From Streptococcus downei MFe28 (GTDB lineage Bacteria; Bacillota; Bacilli; Lactobacillales; Streptococcaceae), in assembly GCF_900459175.1 (NCBI RefSeq), contig NZ_UHFA01000002.1, forward strand, positions 2,046,001 through 2,110,000: a DNA stretch of 64,000 nucleotides. Reading direction: 5' to 3'. The translations under genes were made by a program, and so were the position numbers. Shown here piece by piece: positions 35,058 through 45,856 of the stretch; the first letter of the stretch is position 1, and every line of letters begins with the position of its first letter. A model generated the notes under the pieces. The model had not been told where the DNA came from. It saw only the letters and a program-made list of their open reading frames with translations, and ran no database searches.

Positions 35058-35609
35058 CTATTTAGTGTGATTTTTACTCAAGGCATAGTATTGTAAAGCT
35101 ATAATGGTTTTGGCATCTTGAATCTGGCCCGACTTAACCAAGTCCATACAGTCCTCATAAGGCAATTCCAGAAGCTCCAAAAATTCGTCTTCATCCTGAG
35201 GTCTGGGATTGGGAACCTTCTTGAGGTCCTTGGCTAGGTAGAGTTTGATATGCTCATTACTAAAGCCGATGGCTGAGTAAAATTCGTAGAGTAGCTCAAG
35301 CTGACCAGCGTAGCCTGTTTCTTCTTCAAGCTCCCTAGCAGCAGCTTGCTTTTCTTGACCAGCTTCACCCAACTCTAACTTTCCAGCTGGGATTTCGTAG
35401 GAAAGAGCCTCAATAGCCTTACGGTACTGCTTGACTAAAATAATCTTATCATCAGGCGTGACGGCTAGGACGGCAACGGCACCGTGATGAAAAACGAGTT
35501 CTCGATAGGAGGTTTTGCCGTTAGGTAATTGGACCTTGTCCTTGGCTACCGTCATTATCTGACCTTCAAAGATGGTCTGCCTTTCTAGCGTTTTTTCTTC
35601 GAATTCCAT
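35058..35609 (-). CDS. ADP-ribose pyrophosphatase-like NUDIX hydrolase
   Basis: 183 residues of the NudF type: N-terminal ETLERQTIFEGQIMTV strand region, VKQYRKAIEALSYEIPAGKL, and a Nudix box with a two-residue longer spacer (GKLELGEAGQEKQAAARELE then EETGY). Such enzymes hydrolyse ADP-ribose to AMP and ribose 5-phosphate. Middle gene of a glmU-Nudix-macP run, 25 bases past glmU. Confidence 0.9.
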   Translation of the reverse strand: MEFEEKTLERQTIFEGQIMTVAKDKVQLPNGKTSYRELVFHHGAVAVLAVTPDDKIILVKQYRKAIEALSYEIPAGKLELGEAGQEKQAAARELEEETGYAGQLELLYEFYSAIGFSNEHIKLYLAKDLKKVPNPRPQDEDEFLELLELPYEDCMDLVKSGQIQDAKTIIALQYYALSKNHTK

Positions 35610-35634
35610 AGGACCTTCTTTCTATCAGCAGCTT

Positions 35635-37026
<1,392 letters not shown>

Positions 37027-37310
37027 TCAAGGTCGACCAAACAAGGGTCAAGCACTTTCGTTAATCTCAGTTTTTTCCCTATTAGAATACCATATTTTGG
37101 TCAGTTTTCCCAGTTGAGGTATAGGACATAAGATAAGCCTAGATTGAAAATCTAAATTTATCAGATTTTTAGCGTTTTTATGATAATCAATTATCAAAAA
37201 AAGACAAATCCCTAAATTGCTCATTATTAAGGCCTTATTTAAGAAAAAGGCTTTAAAATCTTCCCTCATGCTAAGCAACTTAAAATAATTTGGAAGAAAG
37301 GAAAAAAACT

Positions 37311-38045
37311 ATGACTGAAAAAATGATTCAAAAAAACTTCAAGCGAACCGAGTTAAAGTATGTCATTGACCATGATATCTATCAAAAATTGAGCGAGGCC
37401 TTCAAAGATCACCTAGTGGCAGATGAGTTTGCACAATCAACCATCACCAATATCTACTTTGACACCTCTGATTTCCAGATGATTCAAAACGCTATTGCTA
37501 AAAAAGGAGGCAGGGAAAAGGTCAGAATGCGAACCTACCAAGCCAACCCCGACCTCTCAAGTCAAGCTTTCCTCGAAATTAAGAAGAAAATTAACGATAT
37601 TGGCTATAAATTCAGAACTACGGCTAAAGCTAGTGAGATTCTTGAAGCTGTTGAGACCACTAAAACCGTTGAACACTTTGGCGACCCCAAGCTGGCTGAC
37701 GAACTCAATCGGCTCCATCAAATTTACAAGCAACTGCAGCCCATGATGTACATCTATTACGATCGGCGTTCCTTCAAAGGGAAAGAAAATCCCAATTTAC
37801 GGATTACTCTTGATCAGAATCTCATCTATCGACCTACTAATGTCAACTATCAGGCTGGAAAAACAGGCTACCCACTTTTAGAGCCAGACCATTACATTAT
37901 GGAGATAAAACTGGTCGGCGAAGCTCCTAGCTGGCTGACAGCTATCCTCGATGAATTCGGTATTGAGGAAGACTCCTTCTCCAAGTATGCTCAGTCTTAT
38001 CTGGCTAGCCAGCAAATAAAAACAGGAGGCGGCGGACATGTCTGA
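37311..38045 (+). CDS. VTC-domain polyphosphate polymerase-like protein
   Basis: 244 residues; start at MTEKMIQKNFKRTELKYVI with GAAAGG upstream, not at the TTG seven codons before. The whole protein is a VTC domain, the tunnel fold that in yeast polymerises phosphate from ATP. Basic residues lining the tunnel are seen in KRTELKYV, REKVRMRTY, FLEIKKK and YYDRRSFKG, with acidic metal ligands in HYIMEIKL. Bacterial VTC proteins usually pair with a DUF4956 membrane protein, as here (8-base overlap). Polyphosphate synthesis at the membrane is inferred, not proven. Confidence 0.82.
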   Translation: MTEKMIQKNFKRTELKYVIDHDIYQKLSEAFKDHLVADEFAQSTITNIYFDTSDFQMIQNAIAKKGGREKVRMRTYQANPDLSSQAFLEIKKKINDIGYKFRTTAKASEILEAVETTKTVEHFGDPKLADELNRLHQIYKQLQPMMYIYYDRRSFKGKENPNLRITLDQNLIYRPTNVNYQAGKTGYPLLEPDHYIMEIKLVGEAPSWLTAILDEFGIEEDSFSKYAQSYLASQQIKTGGGGHV

Positions 38046-38718
38046 GCTATTTCAATCTGTTTTCCCCAAAAACCCCAATCACTTGACTTTAATGATTGTT
38101 GTTGTGACTTTGGGAGTTAGCCTAATCCTAGGACTAATTTCCTCCTTGGCCTACCAATACAGGACCATCTACACTAAGCAGTTTGTTGTCAGTCTAGCTG
38201 TTTTGCCAACCTTGATTGCTATTATTATTTTCTTGGTCAATGGGCGTCTAGGTGCCAGTGTAGCAGTTGCAGGAACCTTCAGTCTGATCCGATTTCGGTC
38301 AGCTCAGGGAGGCTCAAAGGAACTAATCGCTATTTTTACTGCTACAGCCATTGGTATTGCAGTAGGAATGGGCTATTTAACCTTTGCTACCTGTTTCACC
38401 CTGCTTCTCTCTCTTATCAGTATCGGTTTTGAATGGTCAAAATTTGGTCAACACACTAGAACCCGTCGACAACTGGTCATAAAGACTCCTACTTTTTCAG
38501 ACTATGATGAACAAATCATCCCTATTCTCAATCGCTATTGTAGTCAAGTTGATTTGCAAACAATTTCTAATAATAAGAAGGGACAGATTAACTTAACTTA
38601 TCAAATTGATCTTGCAACCGTGGAGCAGGAACGAAAATTGGTTGAAGAAATTATGGCCCTACAAACACCCATCGAGGTCAAAATCTCACACGCACCAAGC
38701 AAACCCAAGGTACTCTAA
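38038..38718 (+). CDS. DUF4956 family membrane protein, partner of the VTC protein
   Basis: 226 residues: about four membrane segments in the first 145 residues (LTLMIVVVTLGVSLILGLI, VVSLAVLPTLIAIIIFLV, then GAVAVAGTFSLIRFRSAQ-like loop and GIAVGMGYL), and a soluble C-terminal domain of about 80 residues. The RFRSAQGGSKE loop is the conserved DUF4956 motif. It overlaps the VTC gene by eight bases. No CotH gene is attached, unlike in some other genomes. Probable membrane subunit guiding the polymer or phosphate; no direct evidence. Confidence 0.8.
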   Translation: MSELFQSVFPKNPNHLTLMIVVVTLGVSLILGLISSLAYQYRTIYTKQFVVSLAVLPTLIAIIIFLVNGRLGASVAVAGTFSLIRFRSAQGGSKELIAIFTATAIGIAVGMGYLTFATCFTLLLSLISIGFEWSKFGQHTRTRRQLVIKTPTFSDYDEQIIPILNRYCSQVDLQTISNNKKGQINLTYQIDLATVEQERKLVEEIMALQTPIEVKISHAPSKPKVL

Positions 38719-38745
38719 AAGGCCTGCCAATTGGCAGGCTTTTTT
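38717..38745 (+). terminator. Terminator of the VTC/DUF4956 pair
   Basis: Perfect CCTGCCAA/TTGGCAGG stem flanked by A4 and T6, starting at the stop codon. Confidence 0.85.
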
Positions 38746-38771
38746 ATTTGCAAACAGATAAAATCCCAGAG

Positions 38772-39737
38772 CTAAGGTAATGAAGCGATCGCCTGATCTA
38801 GAACTGACATGACAGCTTGGCTGTGATCCAAAGCCTGCCGACTGCTGACAAAATCTTTTTCAGCAATAATCTTTTCAAAGGCGACAAATTCGTCATACAT
38901 CCGATGATGAGGCTCACTTTGATTGATGTCCATCGACTCTTGACCATTAAGGGCCAGCTGGATTTGTGGCAGACTATTAGTGGGACCAAGGATGGTCAAC
39001 GAGCCCTTATCTCCTTGAATAGTGGAACGAATTTCCGCAGAACAATCCTTGGCAGCGATACTAACCACCTTGAAAGCTCCATAATCCAAAGCCAGAATGC
39101 CTGAGGTGTCTACGTCCCTTTCGATATTGGCCAGATAGTTGACCTTTTGGGGCTGGCCAAACAGACCAACCAGTAGATGGATATTGTAAATATTGAGGTC
39201 TCTCAGAGCACCGCCACCCATAGCAGGATTAAAAGCAGGGGCAATTTCTCCTCGTTTAAAGGCATCATAGCGCGACGAATACTGGGAGTAATTGAAGCTA
39301 ACAATTTTGACTTGGCCAATTTTAGCTAGATTTTCCTTGAGAATCTGGAAATTCGGTAAATACTGATTGGTGATGGCCTCCAGTAAGATAAGCCCCCTTT
39401 TCTTTGCTTCCTGCCGCAAATCTTCAAGTTGTCCAGCCTCTAAGGTAAAAGGCTTTTCGCAGATGACATGCTTGCCTGCCTGGAGTGCAGCCTTGGCGTA
39501 GTCGTAGTGGGTATGGTTGGGGGTGCCGATATAGATGGTATCAACAACCTTGTTGGCTAAAATCTCTGAAAAATCGCTAGTAGCCTGAGCTAGACCATAT
39601 TCCTTGGCCAAATCTTGAGCCTTACTTATGGAGCGTGGGGTCGATAAGATAGCTTCTAACTTAATGCCTTCAATAGTCTGTAAAACTGGCAGGACTTCCT
39701 CAACAATCATTCCTGTTCCTAAAAGTGCTAGATGCAT
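38772..39737 (-). CDS. Gfo/Idh/MocA family oxidoreductase
   Basis: 321 residues: N-terminal Rossmann fold (ALLGTGMIVEEVLPVLQ), the NAD-site loop YIGTPNHTHYDYAKAAL, the family's EKPF motif with the catalytic-region Lys (about residue 93) and a C-terminal alpha/beta domain with GGGALRDLNIYNIHLL, where the His is a likely proton donor. These enzymes oxidise or reduce sugars, polyols or imino compounds; the substrate is unknown. It lies 10 bases past the SAP-domain gene on the same strand. Confidence 0.88.
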   Translation of the reverse strand: MHLALLGTGMIVEEVLPVLQTIEGIKLEAILSTPRSISKAQDLAKEYGLAQATSDFSEILANKVVDTIYIGTPNHTHYDYAKAALQAGKHVICEKPFTLEAGQLEDLRQEAKKRGLILLEAITNQYLPNFQILKENLAKIGQVKIVSFNYSQYSSRYDAFKRGEIAPAFNPAMGGGALRDLNIYNIHLLVGLFGQPQKVNYLANIERDVDTSGILALDYGAFKVVSIAAKDCSAEIRSTIQGDKGSLTILGPTNSLPQIQLALNGQESMDINQSEPHHRMYDEFVAFEKIIAEKDFVSSRQALDHSQAVMSVLDQAIASLP

Positions 39738-39747
39738 AAGCTCCTCC

Positions 39748-40383
39748 TTATTTTAAATACTGAGTCAGTTCCGCCTGATGGTCGGCCAACAACTGACTGG
39801 TGTATACCTTTTCGTCTTGGGAATTCTTGACCCCTCGCCAGAGCAGGGCAGCGACCTTCAAAGGTTCTCGGTAATCTTTGGACAGAGGATCTTGGCGAAA
39901 ATCCTTGACGAAGCGATTCCACTGGTAGGACTTTTCTTCTGGAGTCTCCTGGGAAACGAGGTCGGGATTTTCTAGTACTGCGATCAAATCAGCAACAGTA
40001 GCTTCCTTATCCTCCAGTCGCTCAACCTCTCTCAATTTGATAGCCATAACCTTCTTGAAAGTAAATTTTTCTTGGCCATAGTAGTCGGCAAAGAATTGCC
40101 GGGCTTCCTTGTCCAGCTTAAAACCACTATCTAGAAGTTTGGTCTCTGGACTAATTTGGTCAGCCTTCAAGCCTCCTGCTGGCTTAGTTCGTCTCAGTCG
40201 CTTAATCTGACTGGCCGGTTTTCCTTCTAAAAACTGCTGGATGTAGGCTGTCAACTCGGCCTTGGTTCCATAGCTGGGCAAACCGAAATCCCGACAAATC
40301 TCTTCCAATTCAGTCTTATACCAGTAGTAGGATAGGAATTCTTCGGGACTCAGGTCTGAACTAAAATCAGGTCTCTGGACCAT
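39748..40383 (-). CDS. SAP-domain protein
   Basis: 211 residues; start at MVQRPDFSSDLSPEEF, with GGAGGTGAT upstream. An earlier in-frame opening to 40527 would run into the insertion element and is not family-like. The N-terminal 60 residues read SPEEFLSYYWYKTELEEICR and YGTKAELTAYIQQFLEG, a SAP-type helix-extended-loop-helix known from streptococcal and staphylococcal proteins. The rest is helical, ending in a segment rich in charged residues. A nucleic-acid-binding role is plausible from the fold. It is followed by the oxidoreductase gene, 10 bases apart. Confidence 0.75.
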   Translation of the reverse strand: MVQRPDFSSDLSPEEFLSYYWYKTELEEICRDFGLPSYGTKAELTAYIQQFLEGKPASQIKRLRRTKPAGGLKADQISPETKLLDSGFKLDKEARQFFADYYGQEKFTFKKVMAIKLREVERLEDKEATVADLIAVLENPDLVSQETPEEKSYQWNRFVKDFRQDPLSKDYREPLKVAALLWRGVKNSQDEKVYTSQLLADHQAELTQYLK

Positions 40384-40425
40384 GATTATCACCTCCATTG
40401 CTAGCCTTATTATAGCATAGCAAAA

Positions 40426-42144
40426 GAGCTTGGGACAAAACTGTCCCTCAGCCAACGAAAAAGCAACGGTTTTGATGCCGTTGCTTTTTGCTTGACATAG
40501 GTAGTCTTGATAAAATATCGTTGACAAAAAAATAATAGAAAGGCTACCTCATGTACAGTCACTATAACACAAATCAAACGACTCTGCCACTAGAATTAAG
40601 CGCATTCTTACCCCACAACCATCTCGTTTTTACGATTGAAAAGGTGGTCAATAAACTAGATGATAATGCCCTTCTAAACTTTTATCATGAGGTTGGGCGG
40701 CCTTCTTACCCTCCCCAATTACTCCTAGCAGCCCTTTTATTTGCTTATTCTCAAGGGATCTTTTCCGGACGAAAGATAGAAAAAATGATGGTGGAAAATC
40801 TTGCCATGCAATACTTAACAGGTCAGCTGGTGATTTCTTATCGGACAATCAATCGTTTTCGTGTGGCTCCTGGGATGGAGGAGCTGATTCGTAATCTCTT
40901 TATTGACCTCAACCTTCAGTTGAAAATGGAGGAATTAGTGTCCTTAGAGTGTTTGTTTATTGACGGGACTAAGATTGAGGCTAACGCTAACAGGTACAGT
41001 TTTGTTTGGCGGAAGGCTGTTGATAAATTTTCTGCCAAACTTCAAGCGACTCTAAAAACCTATTTTCAAGAGGAAATTAATCCTTTGATTCAAGAGGCCA
41101 TTGTCTTAGATGACCAAGAGCCTGTAACTTCTGAACAATTGACAGAGTTTTCTCAAATCCTTGAGGAAGAATGGAAATCAGTTAACCAAGCCATCGAAGA
41201 AAATCCTGTCAAAGGAAAGGATGAGCGTCAAACAAAGCGTCGGAAACTCAAGAAAGTCCTTCGAAAGGTAAGGGAGGATTTTTCAGCCCGTGCACAAAAG
41301 TACGAGACCTATCAAGCTACTTTCACTGGTCGCAATAGTTTTTCAAAGACAGATACAGACGCCACTTTTATGCGGATGAAAGACGACCACATGAGAAATG
41401 GTCAACTGAAGGCTGGCTACAATCTCCAAATCGCTACTGAGAATCAATTTGTTCTCCACTATGATATCTTCCCAAATCCGACAGACACCAAGACCCTCTT
41501 ACCATTTTTAGACTCCTATCCCCATGACGCCAAGACTATTGTCGCAGATGCTGGTTATGGTAGTGAAGAGAACCTACTAACTCTTGACCAAGAGGAAATT
41601 AATCACTTGATTAAGTATGGCAGGTTTGATAAGGAACAAAAGAGGACCTACAGAAAGTCTGACAAGAATCTAGCCAATTGGCACTATAATGAAAAAGAGG
41701 ATAGCTACACCCATCCAGAGGGTTGGAAATAGGTGTTTCATCATCTCAAACACCAGAAAACGCAAACAGGTTTTGAACAAGAGATTAAGGTCTACCAGGC
41801 TGAGGAGCTTGAATTAGCTCCTCAAAAGGGGCTATATATCAACGAGCGGTACCAATATTTAAAGCAAAAAGAAGTTCAAGCGCTTTTATCTCCTGAGGGC
41901 AGTCAAGTTTTCGCACAACGCAAGGTTGATGTGGAGCCTGTCTTTGGGCAGATAAAGGCTTGTTTGGGTTACAAAAGGTGTAATCTGCGGGGGAAACGAC
42001 AGGTCAAGATTGACATGGGATTGGCCCTTATGGCTAACAATCTCCTCAAATATAACAGGAGAAGCAACCGAACCTAAAAAATAGAGGGTCACCAACAAGC
42101 GATCCTCTATTTTTCGAGCTCAAACGGATTTCTGTCCCAGACTC
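40426..42144 (+). mobile_element. IS1182-family insertion sequence
   Basis: The element is bounded by imperfect terminal repeats: GAGCTTGGGACAAAA at 40426 and, inverted, GAGTCTGGGACAGAAAT at 42144. It holds one transposase frame, interrupted by an amber codon. Near the left end lies a terminator-like hairpin AAGCAACGG/CCGTTGCTT (about 40459-40487) followed by T5, which would shield the transposase from outside transcription. I see no clear target duplication. It sits between the SAP gene and the lipoprotein gene. Confidence 0.85.
40551..42077 (+). pseudogene. IS1182-family transposase, interrupted by an in-frame TAG
   Basis: A frame of 508 codons opening MYSHYNTNQTTLPLELSAFL and containing the family DUF772-like start, a DDE-type core (FIDGTKIEANANRYSFVW; GYNLQIATENQFVLHYDIFP; VADAGYGSEENL) and the closing VEPVFGQIKACLGYKR. 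At 41730-41732 a TAG follows EGWK, and the frame continues directly as VFHHLKHQKTQTG. A single substitution, probably in a Tyr codon, explains it. The catalytic C-terminal Glu region lies beyond the stop, so transposition is unlikely unless the stop is read through. Confidence 0.88.
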
Positions 42145-42157
42145 TTTCTTAATTGCT

Positions 42158-42571
42158 TTAGTCTTTATCGCTCTTCCAGTACTTCTTAGCATACTTGTCA
42201 AAATCCGGTTTTTCAGATTTATTCATAGCAAAGACAAGATTACCTTTTAGAGGCTCATCCTTTTTATCAGCTTGAAGCATGAGTGCTAGATTTTTATCTT
42301 TTTCAGGGAAGAAGATAGTATAGTGCTCCCCTTTGACCGTAATAGAAATATAGCGAGTTCCATTTTCGGTGCCTTTACCAGTATATTTGTAGTCTAGGCT
42401 TTCTCCGTCCATTTTAAAAGACTTTTCCGTAATGGTCATGGTCATGTCGGTGCCACTAGCATCTTGAATATACCATTTCCCTTGTATATCTGCCTTTTTG
42501 ACTCCACAACCTGCTAAAAAGATTAGGGCTAGACCTAAACTAACAAGTAATAATAATGTCCGTTTTTTCAT
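42158..42571 (-). CDS. Small lipoprotein of unknown function
   Basis: 137 residues; start MKKRTLLLLVSL, with GAGGAAGAT before the ATG. The signal peptide ends in the lipobox LAGC (Cys about residue 22), so the mature protein is lipid-anchored outside the membrane. The mature part opens IQGKWYIQDASGTDMTMTIT and is rich in strands, resembling small beta-barrel domains of streptococcal lipoproteins that begin with a GxWxxxD pattern. Ligand unknown. Its 3' end is 13 bases from the IS. Confidence 0.8.
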   Translation of the reverse strand: MKKRTLLLLVSLGLALIFLAGCGVKKADIQGKWYIQDASGTDMTMTITEKSFKMDGESLDYKYTGKGTENGTRYISITVKGEHYTIFFPEKDKNLALMLQADKKDEPLKGNLVFAMNKSEKPDFDKYAKKYWKSDKD

Positions 42572-42735
42572 AATCTTCCTCCTCATTGACCAGCACTATC
42601 TAGAGCTCATGTAGGTGTTTTCTTTCTAATGGCTTAATTATAACATAATTTAAGTAAAATTAAAGGGTTTTCTTTGACTTTTTCAACTTGTCTAGCTATG
42701 ATGAAAATAGTTAGGAATCTTTAAAGGCAGGGAAT

Positions 42736-43093
42736 ATGGACAAATCCAGTAAAAAACCAAAGCCAGGGACCCCTTCCTGAAAAATCATTGCTGCCAGCTA
42801 TTTTAGCTGCCATCAGTATTTGTCTACTGGTATTTAATGGCATCACCTTTGTTGTCAACCCTCTTCTCGCCATCTTGCAGGGAATCTTCTTTATCTGTCC
42901 CATCACCATTTTCTTAAGCAGACTTGCTGTTAAGGGAGCGGATGACCTTGCTGAAAAACAAGGGCTGGATTATTCCAAGCCTATCAGACTAAATACCATC
43001 ATTTTCCTGCTAGCTCTGACTTACCTTATTCTTAGTATTATTGCATGCCTCATCTTTTTCTATGAAGCGCCTGGCAAACTTTATACTCAATAA
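42736..43093 (+). pseudogene. Frameshifted two-helix membrane protein
   Basis: The ATG at 42736 (AGGG upstream) reads MDKSSKKPKPGTPS and stops at TGA 42778. Removing one C from the CCCC run at 42770-42773 restores one frame, GTLPEKSLLPAILAAISICL, that continues for about 105 residues with membrane segments near LPAILAAISICLLVFNGITF, LLAILQGIFFICPITIFL and IIFLLALTYLILSIIACLIFF. The last codons (LYTQ-stop) are supplied by the start of the BOX-like repeat. A shorter product could begin at the TTG at 42788. Family not recognised. Confidence 0.65.
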
Positions 43094-43242
43094 AAAATCA
43101 AAAATAGCCAAGGCAACGAACTGCAGGTAGCTCAAAAGGTCTGGGAGACCTTTTGAGGTTGGAAATAGGGAAAACTTCGCTTTCCTCAGCAGGTACGGCA
43201 AAGTGAGTTAACGATGGATAGTTTTGATTTTTGAAGAGCATT
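43084..43242 (+). repeat. BOX-like element, medium form
   Basis: It begins TACTCAATAAAAAATC and ends GATTTTTGAAGAGCA. Inside are TAGCCAAGGCAACGAA, the hairpin CTCAAAAGGTCT/AGACCTTTTGAG, GGTTGGAAATAGGGAAAAC and GGCAAAGTGAGTTAACGA, all shared with the composite element at 13 kb read on the minus strand. It overlaps the stop codon of the preceding membrane gene. Confidence 0.85.
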
Positions 43243-43303
43243 AGTCATTGCCAGAGTCGCTTGCTCAAAATTTTGGATTTGTCAGCATACAATTTCTTGA
43301 AAG

Positions 43304-43340
43304 AAAAAAATGAGGCCGAAAACAAATGAATCCAAGCCTC
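43304..43340 (-). terminator. Terminator downstream of metG
   Basis: GAGGC/GCCTC stem with T7 on the minus strand, about 150 bases past the metG stop, closing the structured 3' region. Confidence 0.7.
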
Positions 43341-43489
43341 GCTATTATTTATTTAACACTTTGACGCAGTTGTTGATTGGAAGTACTTATCCCCTTCGGG
43401 ATAGCGTCCTCCCTAATCAACTGTGCGGGGGTAGAACAACGAAATTGACGGCTTCGCCGTAACAATTTCTGTTCCACTCCCTTTTACTT
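43341..43489 (-). ncRNA. Structured 3' region behind metG, possible small RNA
   Basis: On the minus strand the region carries GGGAGTGGAACAGAAATTG, hairpin ACGGC-GAA-GCCGT, the CCCCGCACAGTTGATTAGG stretch, whose CAGTTGATT pairs with AATCAACAACTG downstream, and TATCCCGAAGGGGATA. The first part resembles the IS1182 end (GTCTGGGACAGAAAT) and a GTGGGACAGA motif near 34.57 kb, so it belongs to a dispersed streptococcal sequence family. Whether it is an RNA, a repeat, or just a 3' UTR is open. Confidence 0.45.
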
Positions 43490-45499
43490 TTATCCGATAA
43501 TCGAACCATTGGGTACAGATTCATCAACTGTCAGGAGGGTCAACTTGCCTTCATGTTCAGCTGAGAGAATCATGCCTTGGCTGACATATTTTTTCATCAT
43601 TTTGCGCGGTTTGAGGTTGGCAACGATTTGTAATTTCTTACCGACAAGCTCTTGCTCATTCGGATAGAATTTGGCAATACCTGAGAGGATTTGGCGGTCC
43701 TCACCATCACCTGCATCTAAACGAAAGCGCAGCAATTTATCTGAACCCTCAACCTTTGCAACTTCTTTGACCTCAGCTACTCGAATCTCAACCTTGCCAA
43801 AGTCATCAAACTTGATTTGGTCCTTGCTGGACTTGAGTTCCACCTCATCAGGATTCCATTCTTTTTCTGCCTGTGGTTTTCCCGCATTCATCTTTTCCTT
43901 AATGTAGGCGATTTCAGCTTCCATATCCAAACGAGGGAAGATTGGCTGACCTTTGGAGACCACCTTGATGCCACTAGGTAGACCAGCCAAACTGAGATTT
44001 GCCATATCAAAGTCCTGACCAAGTCCTAGCTGCGTCATGATCGCATCAGATGTTGACATCATGAAGGGTTGGATGAGGTGGGCTACAAGTCTCAGGCTAG
44101 CAGCTAAGTGAGCCATGACAGCTGCCAATTGGTCACGCTTGGCTTCATCCTTAGCCAGGACCCAAGGGGCTGTTTCATCAATATACTTGTTGGTCCGAGC
44201 AATAATGTTCCAGACAGCATCCAGAGCTTTAGGAAAATCAACCGCAGCCATTTGTTTGTGGTAGTCCGCCAGATTATCAGCTACGACGGCTGCCAAATCG
44301 GCATCAAATTCCGTGACATTTTCTTGATAACTTGGAATTTCCCCATCAAAATATTTGTTAATCATGGCAACTGTTCGGTTGAGAAGATTACCAAGGTCAT
44401 TGGCCAGTTCGTAATTGATACGACCAACATAGTCTTCTGGGGTAAAGGTCCCGTCTGATCCGACGGGGAGCGAGCGCATGAGGTAATAACGAAGCGGGTC
44501 AAGACCAAAACGCTCTACCAACATTTCTGGATAGACCACATTTCCCTTGGACTTAGACATCTTGCCATCTTGCATAACAAACCAACCATGGGCGACTAGG
44601 CGAGTTGGCAGAGGTAAATCAAGTGCCATCAGCATAATTGGCCAATAAATCGAGTGGAAACGAAGGATGTCCTTACCAATCATATGGATAATTTCGTGGT
44701 CCTGGTCATTGTGCCAGAACTTATCAAAGTTGGCATGGTCTTCTTGTCCATAGCCAAGTGCTGTAATATAGTTCATTAAGGCATCAATCCAAACATAGAT
44801 AACATGTTTTGGATTTGACGGTACCTTAATTCCCCACGTGTAAGTCGTACGAGAAACAGCCAAGTCTTCCAAACCTGGCTCTATGAAGTTCTTGAGCATT
44901 TCGTTCATACGGCCATCAGGCTGAATGAACTCTGGGTGCTCCTTATAGTAGGCAATCAAGCGGTCTGCATACTTACTCATGCGAAAGAAATAGGATTCTT
45001 CTGAAACCTTTTCAACTTCATGACCAGATGGAGCTACACCGCCAATCATATTACCATGGTCATCACGGTAGACTTCAGCCAATTGGCTTTCCGTAAAGAA
45101 TTCTTCATCCGAGACAGAATACCAACCTGTGTACTCACCAAGGTAAATGTCACCCTGCGCTAGCAATTTTTCGAAAATCTTAGCAACCACTTCTTCGTGG
45201 AAATCGTCTGTGGTGCGGATAAATTGGTCATAAGAAATGTTCAAGAGTTCCCACAACTCTTTAACGTCCTTAGCCATGCCATCAACGTATTCCTGAGGAG
45301 TGATGCCAACTTCTTGGGCCTTTTGCTGAATTTTTTGACCATGTTCATCAAGTCCAGTCAAATAACGTACATCATAGTTCATCATGCGTTTGTAGCGAGC
45401 CAGAACATCACAGGCAATGGTCGTATAGGCTGACCCAATATGCAGTTTACCTGATGGGTAATAGATTGGGGTTGTCACATAAAATGTTTTATTAGACAT
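43490..45499 (-). CDS. metG: Methionyl-tRNA synthetase
   Basis: 669 residues. It charges initiator and elongator tRNA-Met. Class I signatures HIGSAYT (about residue 19) and KMSKSKGN (about 315) are present. The zinc-knuckle cysteines of other MetRS forms are absent, as in the single-knuckle-loss Gram-positive type. The C-terminal EMAP-like tRNA-binding domain (about 565-669) reads [20 protein letters not shown] and [16 protein letters not shown]. Normal length for streptococci. Transcribed alone. Confidence 0.96.
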   Translation of the reverse strand: MSNKTFYVTTPIYYPSGKLHIGSAYTTIACDVLARYKRMMNYDVRYLTGLDEHGQKIQQKAQEVGITPQEYVDGMAKDVKELWELLNISYDQFIRTTDDFHEEVVAKIFEKLLAQGDIYLGEYTGWYSVSDEEFFTESQLAEVYRDDHGNMIGGVAPSGHEVEKVSEESYFFRMSKYADRLIAYYKEHPEFIQPDGRMNEMLKNFIEPGLEDLAVSRTTYTWGIKVPSNPKHVIYVWIDALMNYITALGYGQEDHANFDKFWHNDQDHEIIHMIGKDILRFHSIYWPIMLMALDLPLPTRLVAHGWFVMQDGKMSKSKGNVVYPEMLVERFGLDPLRYYLMRSLPVGSDGTFTPEDYVGRINYELANDLGNLLNRTVAMINKYFDGEIPSYQENVTEFDADLAAVVADNLADYHKQMAAVDFPKALDAVWNIIARTNKYIDETAPWVLAKDEAKRDQLAAVMAHLAASLRLVAHLIQPFMMSTSDAIMTQLGLGQDFDMANLSLAGLPSGIKVVSKGQPIFPRLDMEAEIAYIKEKMNAGKPQAEKEWNPDEVELKSSKDQIKFDDFGKVEIRVAEVKEVAKVEGSDKLLRFRLDAGDGEDRQILSGIAKFYPNEQELVGKKLQIVANLKPRKMMKKYVSQGMILSAEHEGKLTLLTVDESVPNGSIIG

Positions 45500-45856
45500 G
45501 ATTATCGTCTTCCTTTACCTAAAAACTAATTGTCAGACGTCTGCTTTGATTCCTAGAAAATACAGGCCGTCTTTTTATAGTCATTTTTCATTCGCCGGCT
45601 TAGATTCTTTTTCTAGCAGACAAATGGCTGAAACCAGCGGTCTCACAACAGCCTATTATATCATAAAATTGGGTATGAAAAAAGATGGGGGACATTCCCG
45701 ACCACGCTGTAAACTGTTTCTGAAAGATTAAGTTCCAGTTCTTGTCTTGCCGGAACCATTTTGAAAATGTAGCGAATTCACCAATCCTATCTCTTTGCAG
45801 ACAGATGGGGGCATTTTTTGTTACAATGGGGTTTAATTATCAAGAAGGAGAGTTGC
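45500..45856. other. Intergenic region metG / ligase-like gene
   Basis: About 357 bases between divergent genes. Only a TACAAT (about 45821) as a possible -10 for the plus-strand gene and its AAGGAGAG ribosome site were recognised; no structured element or protein was found. Confidence 0.5.

Noticed and set aside
39748..40527. Longer SAP-domain protein starting at 40527
   Set aside because: The extra 48 codons lie partly inside the insertion sequence; the ATG at 40383 has a good ribosome site.
40426..42144. Programmed frameshift or readthrough in the transposase
   Set aside because: The interruption is a plain in-frame TAG with no slippery sequence; simple mutation is the better explanation.
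45498..45731. Plus-strand frame antisense to the metG 5' region
   Set aside because: No ribosome site and no protein-like pattern; it spans the metG promoter region.
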